Part shown: piece after piece, positions 8,574-16,456 of the stretch | Layout of the letters: each line of letters begins with the position of its first letter | How positions within the stretch are numbered: position 1 is the first letter of the stretch | Origin: Selenomonas sp. | Lineage (GTDB): Bacteria; Bacillota; Negativicutes; Selenomonadales; Selenomonadaceae | NCBI GenBank assembly: GCA_022482925.1 | Contig: JAKVOG010000001.1 | Span: 372,001-436,000 of the forward strand | DNA: 64,000 bases | Reading direction: 5' to 3' | Translations under genes and position numbers: made by a program | Notes under the pieces: model-generated | Told to the model about the DNA's origin: nothing | Seen by the model: the letters and a program-made list of their open reading frames with translations, nothing else | The model's database searches: none

Positions 8574-9152
8574 TTATTGGTGCAAAAAGAACTTCTTACC
8601 AACCTCCGTTGTGCACTGCAAATCACAATTCTCATTCAGATGATTGCCTTCGAGTACATACTTCACGGCATTGCACCAATCCCGGATCATTGGCTCGTCA
8701 AATTTCAGACAGTAAGCAAAATCAATGATGCTTGAAAGCTCATTATTATAGAGTTCTTCATCTATAGCCGCCAAGAAAAATAACCAAAAGACTAATGCGT
8801 AACTATCTCTCTCAAATTCAGCTTTACTAAGACTGTTGCCTGATAACTTATTATTAATACTGCGATTGATAACACAGATAAGCTTTCTATACAAAGTTGT
8901 AGCCGTATGTATATACTCCAATTCATTACGTAACACCTTGCCCGATGATTCTCTTATTTCTGCTGGAGTACACATGAGCTGCTTTCTTATAACTTGCACA
9001 TACTCATTTCCTATATATTTATCAATAAAAGGAGGATAATACGATAATAAATTGTAGCTACCTCCATTATTCCTACCTTGCAAATATTTATGTATTTCTT
9101 CTATCATAATCTTAAACTTTGTTATTTTCATATCTTCCTTTATCTCTGCCAT
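8574..9152 (-). CDS. TerB-like helical protein
   Basis: A 192-residue, mostly helical, cytoplasmic protein. Residues about 115-165 (LFFLAAIDEELYNNELSSII, a CLKFDEP turn, then WCNAVKYVLEG) have the helix spacing and acidic pattern of TerB/DUF533-type domains, which occur in stress-response and phage-defence operons. The N-terminal 110 residues match nothing I can name. The start has GGAGG ten bases before the ATG. It sits 26 bases upstream of modular copy 1 and 31 bases downstream of the 524-residue protein. Its tail is duplicated as a remnant at 7558-7715, linking it genetically to the modular genes. TerB assignment is by pattern only. Confidence 0.55.
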   Translation of the reverse strand: MAEIKEDMKITKFKIMIEEIHKYLQGRNNGGSYNLLSYYPPFIDKYIGNEYVQVIRKQLMCTPAEIRESSGKVLRNELEYIHTATTLYRKLICVINRSINNKLSGNSLSKAEFERDSYALVFWLFFLAAIDEELYNNELSSIIDFAYCLKFDEPMIRDWCNAVKYVLEGNHLNENCDLQCTTEVGKKFFLHQ

Positions 9153-9183
9153 ATCTCATTCCTCCCATTCATCAAACCTGCCA

Positions 9184-10758
9184 TTAAAATCCAAAGAGCG
9201 ATGCAACAGCATTGCCTACTGACTTTACTCCGCTACAGATTGTACGTCCTATCGACTTCACTGCATGATAGGCACTCTTTACCGCACTTTTAGCAACGCT
9301 GGCAATTTTCTTGGCACCGCTGTATACGGCGCTGCCGAATTTCGAACCGGCGGCATATCCGACCATGCCGCCAACGACGCCGCCCACCACGGTCCCCACC
9401 ACAGGGATAAAGGAACAAGCTGCTGCACCGATTGCTGCACCCTCCGTGCACCATCCCAGTCCATAAACGGTAGCAACTGAGGTCCTAGCCATGCAATCCA
9501 TAGCCTTGATTCCACTGATCTCGCCTTTAGCAAACTTCGCCATGATCTTGGCATTCTCGATGCCCAGACAGACAATGTTTGACAATACGCCAACTGGGGT
9601 GCCTTTAACCAACATCGGCACCATGCCTTTTTCTACCCCGACCTTCAAAGCTCCAACAGCCGCGGCTTTAACGCCTGCATCCGCACCAGTCGTGAGTGCT
9701 ACCTCCACAACTTCCTCCCCACGGATTTTCTCGCCTTTGACCACCTTGGCGGCCAAATGTATTCCTGTTGCCAATGCCGCTCCGCCCAGGCCTGCCATTG
9801 CAGCGTTTTTCCCCAAGTGAAACGCGAGTTCCTTGGTGCTGTAGCTGTTCCAGTCCATCGCCTTGATCTGATTCTTATCCTGAATATCGTGCTGATACTG
9901 TTTGGCTTGTGCCTTGGTCATGCCCTCCGAGCGCGTAGGCACCTTTTCTGTCCCACCAAGCACATCGGATACGCTCTTGCCGGGAAATGCCTTACGGATT
10001 TCATCCAGTTGCTCAGTCGGAACGATGAACCGCTGATTGTTATAGCCGCCATCCTTCAGCAGTCGAATCGTCGCCTGCGCATCCTGCCCGAACTTGAACT
10101 GATACTGATGCAAGATCTTTCCCGATTTGACATCCTTGATTGCCACATCAAAAGAATTCAGGCCATAGGTTTCCCCCGGCTCCGGTGCCAGGACCTCTGC
10201 CCGATAGGACTGCCGTTCCAGCGCAGCCTGGGCATTAAAGGAATTCACATGCTGCTGCTCGGCAATGAAGCCATCGAGATTGAAACATTGACTGACCTCG
10301 CCCGCATTTGTCGTGACCGCACGCATCATCTGGGTATTTGCTTGGTAGAGTGTCCGGTCGATATTTGCAAGATAGTTTCCATAGTCGTTGACGCCGACAC
10401 CAACGGAGGCTGCCTGCACCTGTTCCTGGAACCAATCCTCCCTGCTCTGCCCTGCATCGCAGGCCGCATTGATTGAAGCCATATTCCGGTCAAACGTCGC
10501 AACTTCAGTCAGGATATCACGACTCATCGTCTGGATCTCAGTCGTTGTCTTTTCTGGCAGTTCCTTGGCCATTTGCTCATTCAGCCATTGCTCATCACTA
10601 AGCGTTGCTTCCTTCTTCGCATAGGACTCCATGAACCGCTGCACAACAGGCTGCAGTGCCTTGGCTTCTTTCTCCCCCATTCCAACAAACTCTGACTTGC
10701 TCTCATCTTTTAGTTCCGTATATTCTGCATCAACAATACTGTCTTTTTCCTCGCCCAT
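9184..10758 (-). CDS. Possible nuclease-like protein with glycine-rich membrane-active tail
   Basis: A 524-residue protein of unrecognised family with three visible regions. Residues 1-150 are acidic and helical. Residues about 158-255 contain FIAEQQHVNSFNAQAAL (Glu167), NSFDVAIKD (Asp204) and YQFKFGQDA (Gln220-x-Lys222); the order E...D...QxK resembles the core of Mrr-type PD-(D/E)XK nucleases. Residues about 320-524 are rich in Gly and Ala, with a long hydrophobic hairpin near 435-480 (VVGTVVGGVVGGMVGYAAGS) and a Lys-rich amphipathic end, as in pore-forming or membrane-inserting proteins. No signal peptide. The start has GGGGAGG before the ATG. It is encoded 15 bases downstream of the AAA+ ATPase gene. 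Both domain proposals are inferences from motifs; confidence that the gene is real is high. Confidence 0.7.
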   Translation of the reverse strand: MGEEKDSIVDAEYTELKDESKSEFVGMGEKEAKALQPVVQRFMESYAKKEATLSDEQWLNEQMAKELPEKTTTEIQTMSRDILTEVATFDRNMASINAACDAGQSREDWFQEQVQAASVGVGVNDYGNYLANIDRTLYQANTQMMRAVTTNAGEVSQCFNLDGFIAEQQHVNSFNAQAALERQSYRAEVLAPEPGETYGLNSFDVAIKDVKSGKILHQYQFKFGQDAQATIRLLKDGGYNNQRFIVPTEQLDEIRKAFPGKSVSDVLGGTEKVPTRSEGMTKAQAKQYQHDIQDKNQIKAMDWNSYSTKELAFHLGKNAAMAGLGGAALATGIHLAAKVVKGEKIRGEEVVEVALTTGADAGVKAAAVGALKVGVEKGMVPMLVKGTPVGVLSNIVCLGIENAKIMAKFAKGEISGIKAMDCMARTSVATVYGLGWCTEGAAIGAAACSFIPVVGTVVGGVVGGMVGYAAGSKFGSAVYSGAKKIASVAKSAVKSAYHAVKSIGRTICSGVKSVGNAVASLFGF

Positions 10759-12061
10759 GCTGCGCTCCTCCCCTACACTGATGCATTTTTGAACTTACGT
10801 TCCTGATACAGCTTATTCATCTTGTCCAGAGATTCTTTCATGATTTCTGACAGGGAATGAGTGTTTTGGATGGCCTGCAGAATCCCTTCTGTCGTCAATT
10901 TATCCTGGTCTTTAGAAAAAGCTTCCTCTACACTGTCACGTACCACGCCTTCGATATCTGCCCCGCTATAGCCCTCTGTCTTTGCCGATAATTTATCCAA
11001 ATCGATCTGTCCCAGATCGCTAGGACGGCGCTTGCGGATATGAATCTCAAAAATCTTCTTCCGCTCTATCGGCTTGGGTAGGCCAACATAGAATATCTCG
11101 TCAAAACGCCCTTTGCGCAAAAGCTCTGGTGGCATCTTCGCAATATCATTCGCTGTCGCTACCACGAAAGCCATGCTGTCTTTTTCCTGCAGCCAAGTCA
11201 AGAACGTATCAAAAAGCCGCGTCGTCACATCCGCACCGCCACCTTCACCGCCAACTCCGGCAAAGGCCTTTTCCAACTCGTCAATCCATAGCACACAAGG
11301 CGAAATCGCCTCGGCCAACGCGATGGCCTTGCGCATATTTGCTTCGGATTCACCGACATATTTTCCCATAAGCCGCCCCATATCCATCCGCAGCAGCGGC
11401 ACCCCGAACAATTTCGCAGCAGCCTTGGCATTCAGTGACTTACCGCAACCAGGCATCCCCGCAATCAGAACGCCCTTTGGTACATCGACGCCAAACACCT
11501 CCGCCTGGTCAATATGCTTGAATATCTTCGCCTTCCGCTGCAACCATTTTTTCAGGCTCTCCAAACCGCCGATATCCGCCAGACTTTCTTTCAGCGGTAT
11601 CATCTCCAAAATCCCCGATTTCTGTATGACCTGCTGTTTCTGCTCAAAAATCAAAGATAAATCAGAACGCGTGATATCGCCATCATCTGAAACTGACAGA
11701 GCCAAGATATTCTGAATTTCCGACTCAGACAGACCTTTCAATGTCAGCGACAGTTCATTGAGAAACTGCGGCTGCAAAGCTGGAAGCTCCTGCTCCTGAC
11801 AAAAGGTCTCGATTACCTTCCTGATTTCCGGCTGGTCAAGATAGTCCATTGTTAGGATTGTCATATAGCTCTCTAATTCCTTCGGGATTCGGACAATCGG
11901 CGACAATAAGATGATATTGCAATCATCCAAACCATTATCAATAAGCTGTGCCAAACATTTCAGCCGAGCAATTACCACCGGGTCCTCCAGAAAATAATGC
12001 ACATCCTTAAGGATGAGAACTTTTCGTTCAAGCGATTTCGGATCTTTTAGCAGAATCTGCA

Positions 12062-12069
12062 GGGTATCT
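12062..12069. repeat. Target-site duplication, left copy
   Basis: GGGTATCT, repeated at 13436-13443 on the other side of the IS256-family element. Two further matching bases outside make the exact length 8 to 10. Confidence 0.8.
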
Positions 12070-13435
12070 GGAATTGTCAAGTAAAGTGTGTAATTTAATT
12101 TAAATCGATGCCTGATATTTTTGTACCATAGCACCGACGCGTTCATCAATAACCAGCTGGTTCATCACCATGGCCCAGTTACGGATCGAGTGACCGCGCC
12201 ATTTCTGGTAAAGTTCCTTGAGCCGCAGATAGAACACCTTGAAAACAGCGGTTTCGCTGCTGAAAGACCCCTTCTTGGTAACCTTACGGAAGCTTGAGTT
12301 GACGCTTTCTATCGCATTGGTCGTATACATGACACGACGTACGTCACTACCGTAATTGAACAGCTGCTCAACGTGCCGGAAGTTGTCCTTCCACACACGA
12401 ATGGCCCCCGGATACTTACTCCAAGCATCACAAAAGCGCTCAAACTCAGCCTGAGCTGCTTTCAGATTGACCGCTCCATAGATCTTCTTGAGCTGGGCAG
12501 TAAAGGCTTTATAATCCTTGCTGGGCACGTATTTCAGGGAGTTGCGGATCAAATGCACGATGCAGCGTTGCACGACAACATTCTTGAAGATGGACTTTGC
12601 TCCATCCTCGAGTCCGCTTACACCATCCATCGAGATAAAGCCGATATCCTGAACGCCACGGGATTTGATTTCATCAAACACCTGCATCCAGCGATGCTTG
12701 CTTTCCGTATCGCCCATCCATAAGCCAAGGACATCCTTTTCTCCGTTTAAATCGTAGCCTAGGATAACATACACAGCCTGATCAGAAACACCCTGATCCG
12801 TACGCATAGAAACGTAGATACAATCGACAAAGACAAAGGGGTAGAATGCCTTCAGCGGCCGGTTTTGCCATTCCGTCAGTTCATCTAGGATACAATCTGT
12901 GATATTGGAAATCTGCCCTGCCGACAGTTTGAACCCGTAGATTTCGTCAATTGTGGAAGCGATATCTCGCTGGCTCATACCACGGGCATACATCGCGAGC
13001 ACCTTGCCCTCAATGGAAGAGACATCCTTCTGACGTTTTTGCACGACTTGCGGTTCAAAGGAACCGTCACGATCCCGTGGGACATGGACGGGAACCTCTC
13101 CTGCGGATGTCTTGAGCGTCTTGTGCGTATAACCGTTGCGGCGATTGGCCGTTTCCTTTTCGCCACGCTCATTCGCCTCATAACCGAGATGATTTTCCAT
13201 CTCACCATTGAGCATAGCCTCAAACATGGGGCCAAAGACATCCTTAAGGGCATTCTGCATATCTTCAACGGTCTTGGGTTTATATTCGCTGATGATAGCC
13301 TTAGCCAGGGACTCGCCACGTGTGGGTTGTTTCTTTGCCATAATTTCATTACCTCCGCATGTGTTTGACATCCCCGACGGGGGAGCATAATCTAAACTGC
13401 TGTTTTCTTACTTACACAGTTTATTATACACTCCC
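12070..13435 (-). mobile_element. IS256-family insertion sequence (first)
   Basis: A 1366-base element with imperfect terminal inverted repeats (GG at both tips and a shared TGTGTAA about 18 bases in) and one transposase gene. It is flanked by the 8-base direct repeat GGGTATCT (12062-12069 and 13436-13443), a length typical for this family. Confidence 0.9.
12100..13341 (-). CDS. IS256-family transposase
   Basis: A mutator-type DDE transposase of 413 residues that moves the surrounding element. Family signs are RRNGYTHKTLKTSAGEV followed by VPRDRDGSFEP, RGMSQRDIA, the catalytic Asp regions FVFVDCIYV and ISMDGVSGLEDGAKSIF, CIVHLIRNSLKY, and TNAIESVNSSFRK with the catalytic Glu. I chose the ATG at 13339-13341 because GGAGG lies ten bases upstream. 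The frame is intact and full length, so the element may still be active. It differs clearly from the second IS256-family transposase at 42746. Confidence 0.95.
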   Translation of the reverse strand: MAKKQPTRGESLAKAIISEYKPKTVEDMQNALKDVFGPMFEAMLNGEMENHLGYEANERGEKETANRRNGYTHKTLKTSAGEVPVHVPRDRDGSFEPQVVQKRQKDVSSIEGKVLAMYARGMSQRDIASTIDEIYGFKLSAGQISNITDCILDELTEWQNRPLKAFYPFVFVDCIYVSMRTDQGVSDQAVYVILGYDLNGEKDVLGLWMGDTESKHRWMQVFDEIKSRGVQDIGFISMDGVSGLEDGAKSIFKNVVVQRCIVHLIRNSLKYVPSKDYKAFTAQLKKIYGAVNLKAAQAEFERFCDAWSKYPGAIRVWKDNFRHVEQLFNYGSDVRRVMYTTNAIESVNSSFRKVTKKGSFSSETAVFKVFYLRLKELYQKWRGHSIRNWAMVMNQLVIDERVGAMVQKYQASI

Positions 13436-13443
13436 GGGTATCT
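13436..13443. repeat. Target-site duplication, right copy
   Basis: GGGTATCT, the partner of 12062-12069. It lies inside codons of the interrupted AAA+ gene. Confidence 0.8.
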
Positions 13444-13769
13444 GGCAAAGTCCAATCTATTTCCTGCATGTCCTCCTTGAAATCACGAAACCCTCGAATG
13501 CTCCATTCTATGATTCCCTTTCCCCCTATTACAGAGCGGATGACATCTTCCGCTTTCTCTTCTTCAAATGTATTCAGATATAAGATAGGAAAGCCGGCAT
13601 CCATATACCGGACCAGTTTAGTTTTCATTTTGTCCATGTTGATTTCCTCCCCTGACTTGATACCGTTCCAAGACTCTCTCCAACTGATGTCGGAATTTCT
13701 CAAGCAAAACACAAAAGGACTGAATCCAATCCACCCGAAAGAACGCTAAATACTCACAGCCCGTTCCGT

Positions 13770-14055
13770 CTAGCATTGCTTAATATAGAAATAATATTCT
13801 AAAAATAACCGTTTAGCACTCTCTTTCCTGATGACTTCTCTGGCTCTGCCTGCGAATGCCAAGCGCAGGGCAACCATAATGTTACCACCGTGCTTTTTGC
13901 CATGTTCAAAAACAAGCAAATAACTACATATGCTTTAGCACCTCATTCGGTACGAATGACACCACTAACTTTCATCTGCGTCTTGACCGTCCGAAGATTA
14001 CATTCAACCTGGTTGGTATCAACGATCTTTCCTATACAGACCTTATTTTTCAGCA
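13770..14055 (-). pseudogene. Remnant of an IS66-like transposase C-terminus
   Basis: Minus-strand frames read KIVDTNQVECNLRTVKTQMK, then VSGVIRTE, an in-frame TGA, GAKAYVV, and after a frameshift ALRLAFAGRAREVIRKESAK with RLF. This order (DNNQAERDLR-like, SGCFRTEEGA-like, then an Ala/Arg-rich end) is that of IS66-type TnpC C-termini. The 5' part and the terminal repeats are missing. It lies just upstream of the AAA+ cassette and marks the island edge. Confidence 0.6.
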
Positions 14056-14057
14056 AA

Positions 14058-14090
14058 AGCCAATACATACCTCAAAAGCATGTATTGGCT
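14058..14090. repeat. Perfect 11-base inverted repeat
   Basis: AGCCAATACAT at 14058-14068 pairs with ATGTATTGGCT at 14080-14090 over an 11-base loop. The minus-strand sequence continues with TTTTGCTG, so it could be a weak terminator or a relic of the adjacent transposon. The rest of 14091-14214 shows no gene. Confidence 0.5.
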
Positions 14091-14214
14091 TCATACTATA
14101 CAAAAACGACTATGCTTTCAGCAAAATCCTTTCTTTCATTCATAACTTTTTAGATTACTTCGCCGTTTTGTTTCTGTTATCCTTCTTTTTGTGAATTTTT
14201 ATTTTTTTCACACT

Positions 14215-14763
14215 TCAGTACGTTCTCCTAATGCCTGGGTTGATCTGCTGCAGGCTTTGGAAGAGTTCCTCCACACCTTTATCAGAGGACAGATTTTTAA
14301 GCTCTTCACGATAGCCATTCTTCATCTGGATGTAGACACTCTTCTCATGAAGGCCGAATAGAAAGATGATGCCCAGCCAGGAGGCATGCATCGGTCCTGT
14401 TCCTACGGCAAGGACAATGCCTGCTATCACCAGGATGAACAAAATGATGCCTTTGTTCAGTGTTTTTTCATACTGCAGGCAGGCAATCTGATTAACGTCG
14501 ATGTTCTGGATTTTTTCCTTGCCTTTGATGAATACCAGCACACGCAGTTGTTGCCAGATAGTCATCGTATGACCCTGCAGGGTTATCCTGACGTTTGTGC
14601 CGCCCGATCCACCAAGCCACCAACTCAATCGATGAAATTCATAGTTCACGGGTTCAAGCAAAAGCAGGCCGTGCGATACGGCCTGCATCCTTGCTTCACA
14701 ACCAAGACAGAATTTTGCTGCTTCATCCAGCGGTGATCCACATTCATGGCAGAAATATGTCAT
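14215..14763 (-). CDS. Zinc-ribbon membrane protein
   Basis: A protein of about 182 residues that begins with a zinc ribbon (YFCHECG at the start and FCLGCEARM about 15 residues later), followed by a beta-rich cytoplasmic region and two hydrophobic segments (around GIILFILVIAGIVLAVGTG and the next 20 residues). The C-terminal tail is charged. Such proteins are common in Firmicutes and of unknown role. I took the ATG at 14761-14763 because the ribbon then starts at residue 3; an in-frame ATG four codons upstream is also possible. Confidence 0.65.
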   Translation of the reverse strand: MTYFCHECGSPLDEAAKFCLGCEARMQAVSHGLLLLEPVNYEFHRLSWWLGGSGGTNVRITLQGHTMTIWQQLRVLVFIKGKEKIQNIDVNQIACLQYEKTLNKGIILFILVIAGIVLAVGTGPMHASWLGIIFLFGLHEKSVYIQMKNGYREELKNLSSDKGVEELFQSLQQINPGIRRTY

Positions 14764-14876
14764 AATGATCACCATCTTCCAGCATTATACTTCATCCCTC
14801 CACAGACTTCTTAAGATTTTGCTATCCCATACTCTTTTCCCTAAAATTCAACGTTTTATCCTTCTATTCGCAATCA

Positions 14877-15350
14877 TTAGCGCTTTGTTTTTACTTCTGC
14901 AATAATGAGCACCAATCCAAAAATAAATGACACACCGCCCCATATCGGTAAATCTCCATAGGTCGATCCAGTCCCCAAAGTCATCAATGACCCCAGCCAG
15001 TAAAGCAATCCTGGTAACATCGTCCCCAGCTTAGAACGCGAATTTCTTGTACAAGTTGCAATAATACCAGCAATAAGCATGAAAAAAGCCAGCATAAAGC
15101 CATTCATCCCGCTACTTGCATGATTATCCTGCATTGCGTTGCTTACCCCTGCCGCACATGATTGAAAGGAAATAAGCACAAATAAGACAATCGACAAAAT
15201 ACCGATAACCAACCGCCCCGTAGACCATATCCCTTTTTGTGGAACAACCTCATTTGACATCTGAGCTGGATTAGGACATGCACATCTAGGGCATTTATCT
15301 GCCTTATCCGAGTATTCACTTCCACATTCAGGACATTTCAGCATAGCCAT
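14877..15350 (-). CDS. Zinc-ribbon protein with four membrane segments
   Basis: A 157-residue protein starting MAMLKCPECGSEYS with a second pair in CPRCACPN, so a four-Cys zinc ribbon. It is followed by a short linker and about four hydrophobic segments (about 46-70, 86-102, 113-125 and 135-152). AGGAGG precedes the ATG at a normal distance. It resembles the neighbouring zinc-ribbon membrane protein in plan but not in sequence. Function unknown; the ribbon presumably binds zinc on the cytoplasmic side. Confidence 0.7.
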   Translation of the reverse strand: MAMLKCPECGSEYSDKADKCPRCACPNPAQMSNEVVPQKGIWSTGRLVIGILSIVLFVLISFQSCAAGVSNAMQDNHASSGMNGFMLAFFMLIAGIIATCTRNSRSKLGTMLPGLLYWLGSLMTLGTGSTYGDLPIWGGVSFIFGLVLIIAEVKTKR

Positions 15351-15398
15351 GAATATATTCCTCCTAAATCATTTTCCCTAAGAACTGTATTAAACGAC

Positions 15399-15884
15399 CT
15401 ATTCAACCGGCTCAACCTTATCAAGTTTTATTTTATACCCCGCTATATCACCTACTTCTGTAACCGTTCCATAAACGGTTACCGCTTGTCCTTTCTTCAA
15501 TTTCAGGATAGATTCCTTTAAATCTTTATTATTCTTATCCACATGACAGCTGACACTGATCATAGAATAATTTGCATCCGTTCCATGCAGCGTAATATAT
15601 TTTACATCAGAATCTATATTACTGATTTTCCCTCCAACAATCCTGATATTCTCTTTCTTATAATTCTGATTTGCGGCTGCAGCATTCTCTTTTGCTTCTT
15701 TTATGAGCACATTGATATCTGCATCCTTATAGACTTTTTGCTGCTCCTGCGAGCCACTTGACGCACTACTTGATGATGTTTCCTGCTTATTAGCTTTATT
15801 TCCACCACCTGCGCAACTGCCAATCAAGCCGATTGCTACACATATACCGATAATACCCAGACATCCAACCTTCAACTTACTCAT
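15399..15884 (-). CDS. Lipoprotein with OB-fold (tRNA_anti-like) domain
   Basis: A 161-residue exported lipoprotein. The N-terminus is hydrophobic and ends in a lipobox-like LIGSC near residue 24, followed by a Ser/Gln-rich spacer. The C-terminal 100 residues (NIRIVGGKISNID, ISVSCHVDKN, KKGQAVTVYGTVTEV, YKIKLDKVE) match the pattern of tRNA_anti-like OB-fold domains found in small secreted proteins. It is the second of three small same-strand genes, between the zinc-ribbon protein and the XRE regulator. The ligand is unknown. Confidence 0.7.
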   Translation of the reverse strand: MSKLKVGCLGIIGICVAIGLIGSCAGGGNKANKQETSSSSASSGSQEQQKVYKDADINVLIKEAKENAAAANQNYKKENIRIVGGKISNIDSDVKYITLHGTDANYSMISVSCHVDKNNKDLKESILKLKKGQAVTVYGTVTEVGDIAGYKIKLDKVEPVE

Positions 15885-15924
15885 GTAAAAACATCTCCTT
15901 CTTCAGATTACCTTCATTGCACCC

Positions 15925-16236
15925 CTAACTGAAATCCCCCCCTCGATCTTCTTTTTGATACAGATATTTCTCATTGACCGGTTTCAGCAAGCAGTATGCT
16001 TCTACTCCCAATGCTTCTGCCAATTTATATAACAAGAACAGTGAAAATGTCACGTTTGTTCCAGAAGATTCGATCTTGCTCAGATAACTCTTGCTGACGT
16101 TGGCTTTCTCTGCCAGCTCGCGCTGTGTCAGGTTTCGCTGCTTGCGATAAAATGCAATTCTTTGACCTATTTTCTTGATTTCTTCCATCTCCATAACAAG
16201 CTCTGATGACGGAACAGACTTCTTCACCATTTCCAT
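15925..16236 (-). CDS. XRE-family transcriptional regulator
   Basis: A 103-residue protein with a central helix-turn-helix (IGQRIAFYRKQRNLTQRELA, then KANVSKSYLSKIE) of the Cro/C1 type, followed by a short helical C-terminus. GGAGAGG lies before the ATG. It probably regulates the downstream lipoprotein and zinc-ribbon genes or itself; no operator could be identified. Confidence 0.8.
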   Translation of the reverse strand: MEMVKKSVPSSELVMEMEEIKKIGQRIAFYRKQRNLTQRELAEKANVSKSYLSKIESSGTNVTFSLFLLYKLAEALGVEAYCLLKPVNEKYLYQKEDRGGDFS

Positions 16237-16413
16237 ACTGATTCCTCTCCATAAATCTCCTATCTATATTATAGAACAAACAGTCTCTCAAAAAGTTTCA
16301 AGAATAAGGCAATAAATTACAGGAATACGTCCGCTTTCCATTGAATTTCTGAAAAAATTATCTTTAACATTATTATAGGGAGTCTCCGCCTGGAATTGGT
16401 ATACTCGCAGTAT

Positions 16414-16445
16414 ACAAAAAGGCTGCCGCCCATTGGCGACAGCCC
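16414..16445 (-). terminator. Terminator after the Ser/Thr kinase gene
   Basis: Minus strand: GGCTGTCGCC, a four-base loop, GGCGGCAGCC and then TTTTT. One mismatch. It lies twelve bases beyond the kinase stop codon. Confidence 0.9.
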
Positions 16446-16456
16446 TAACAGATCAG

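Larger units (their letters stand above)
10773..13637 (-). pseudogene. Ycf46-like AAA+ ATPase gene split by an IS256-family element
   Basis: The two gene halves are 13444-13637 (start ATG at 13635-13637 with GGGGAGG) and 10773-12069. Removing the element and one copy of the target duplication joins WTLPDT to LQILLKDP in frame and gives exactly 497 codons (496 residues). The N-terminus (KLVRYMDAGFPILYLNTFEE) and the downstream region match Ycf46-like AAA+ proteins. Walker A (GMPGCGKS), Walker B (CVLWIDELEKAF) and an arginine-finger region (LLRKGRFDEIF) are all intact, so the gene was functional before insertion. It heads the cassette that runs to 6119. The 458-codon frame from 12149 begins inside the element and could give a protein lacking its first 65 residues; the ATPase core would be complete. 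Confidence 0.85.

Noticed and set aside
8574-9152. TerB-like and modular genes as a simple toxin-antitoxin pair
   Set aside because: Sizes (192 and 274 residues) and the linked ATPase and 524-residue genes do not fit a two-gene toxin-antitoxin plan.
13890-14153. 87-codon plus-strand open frame
   Set aside because: The opposite strand carries the IS66-like transposase remnant; no other support.
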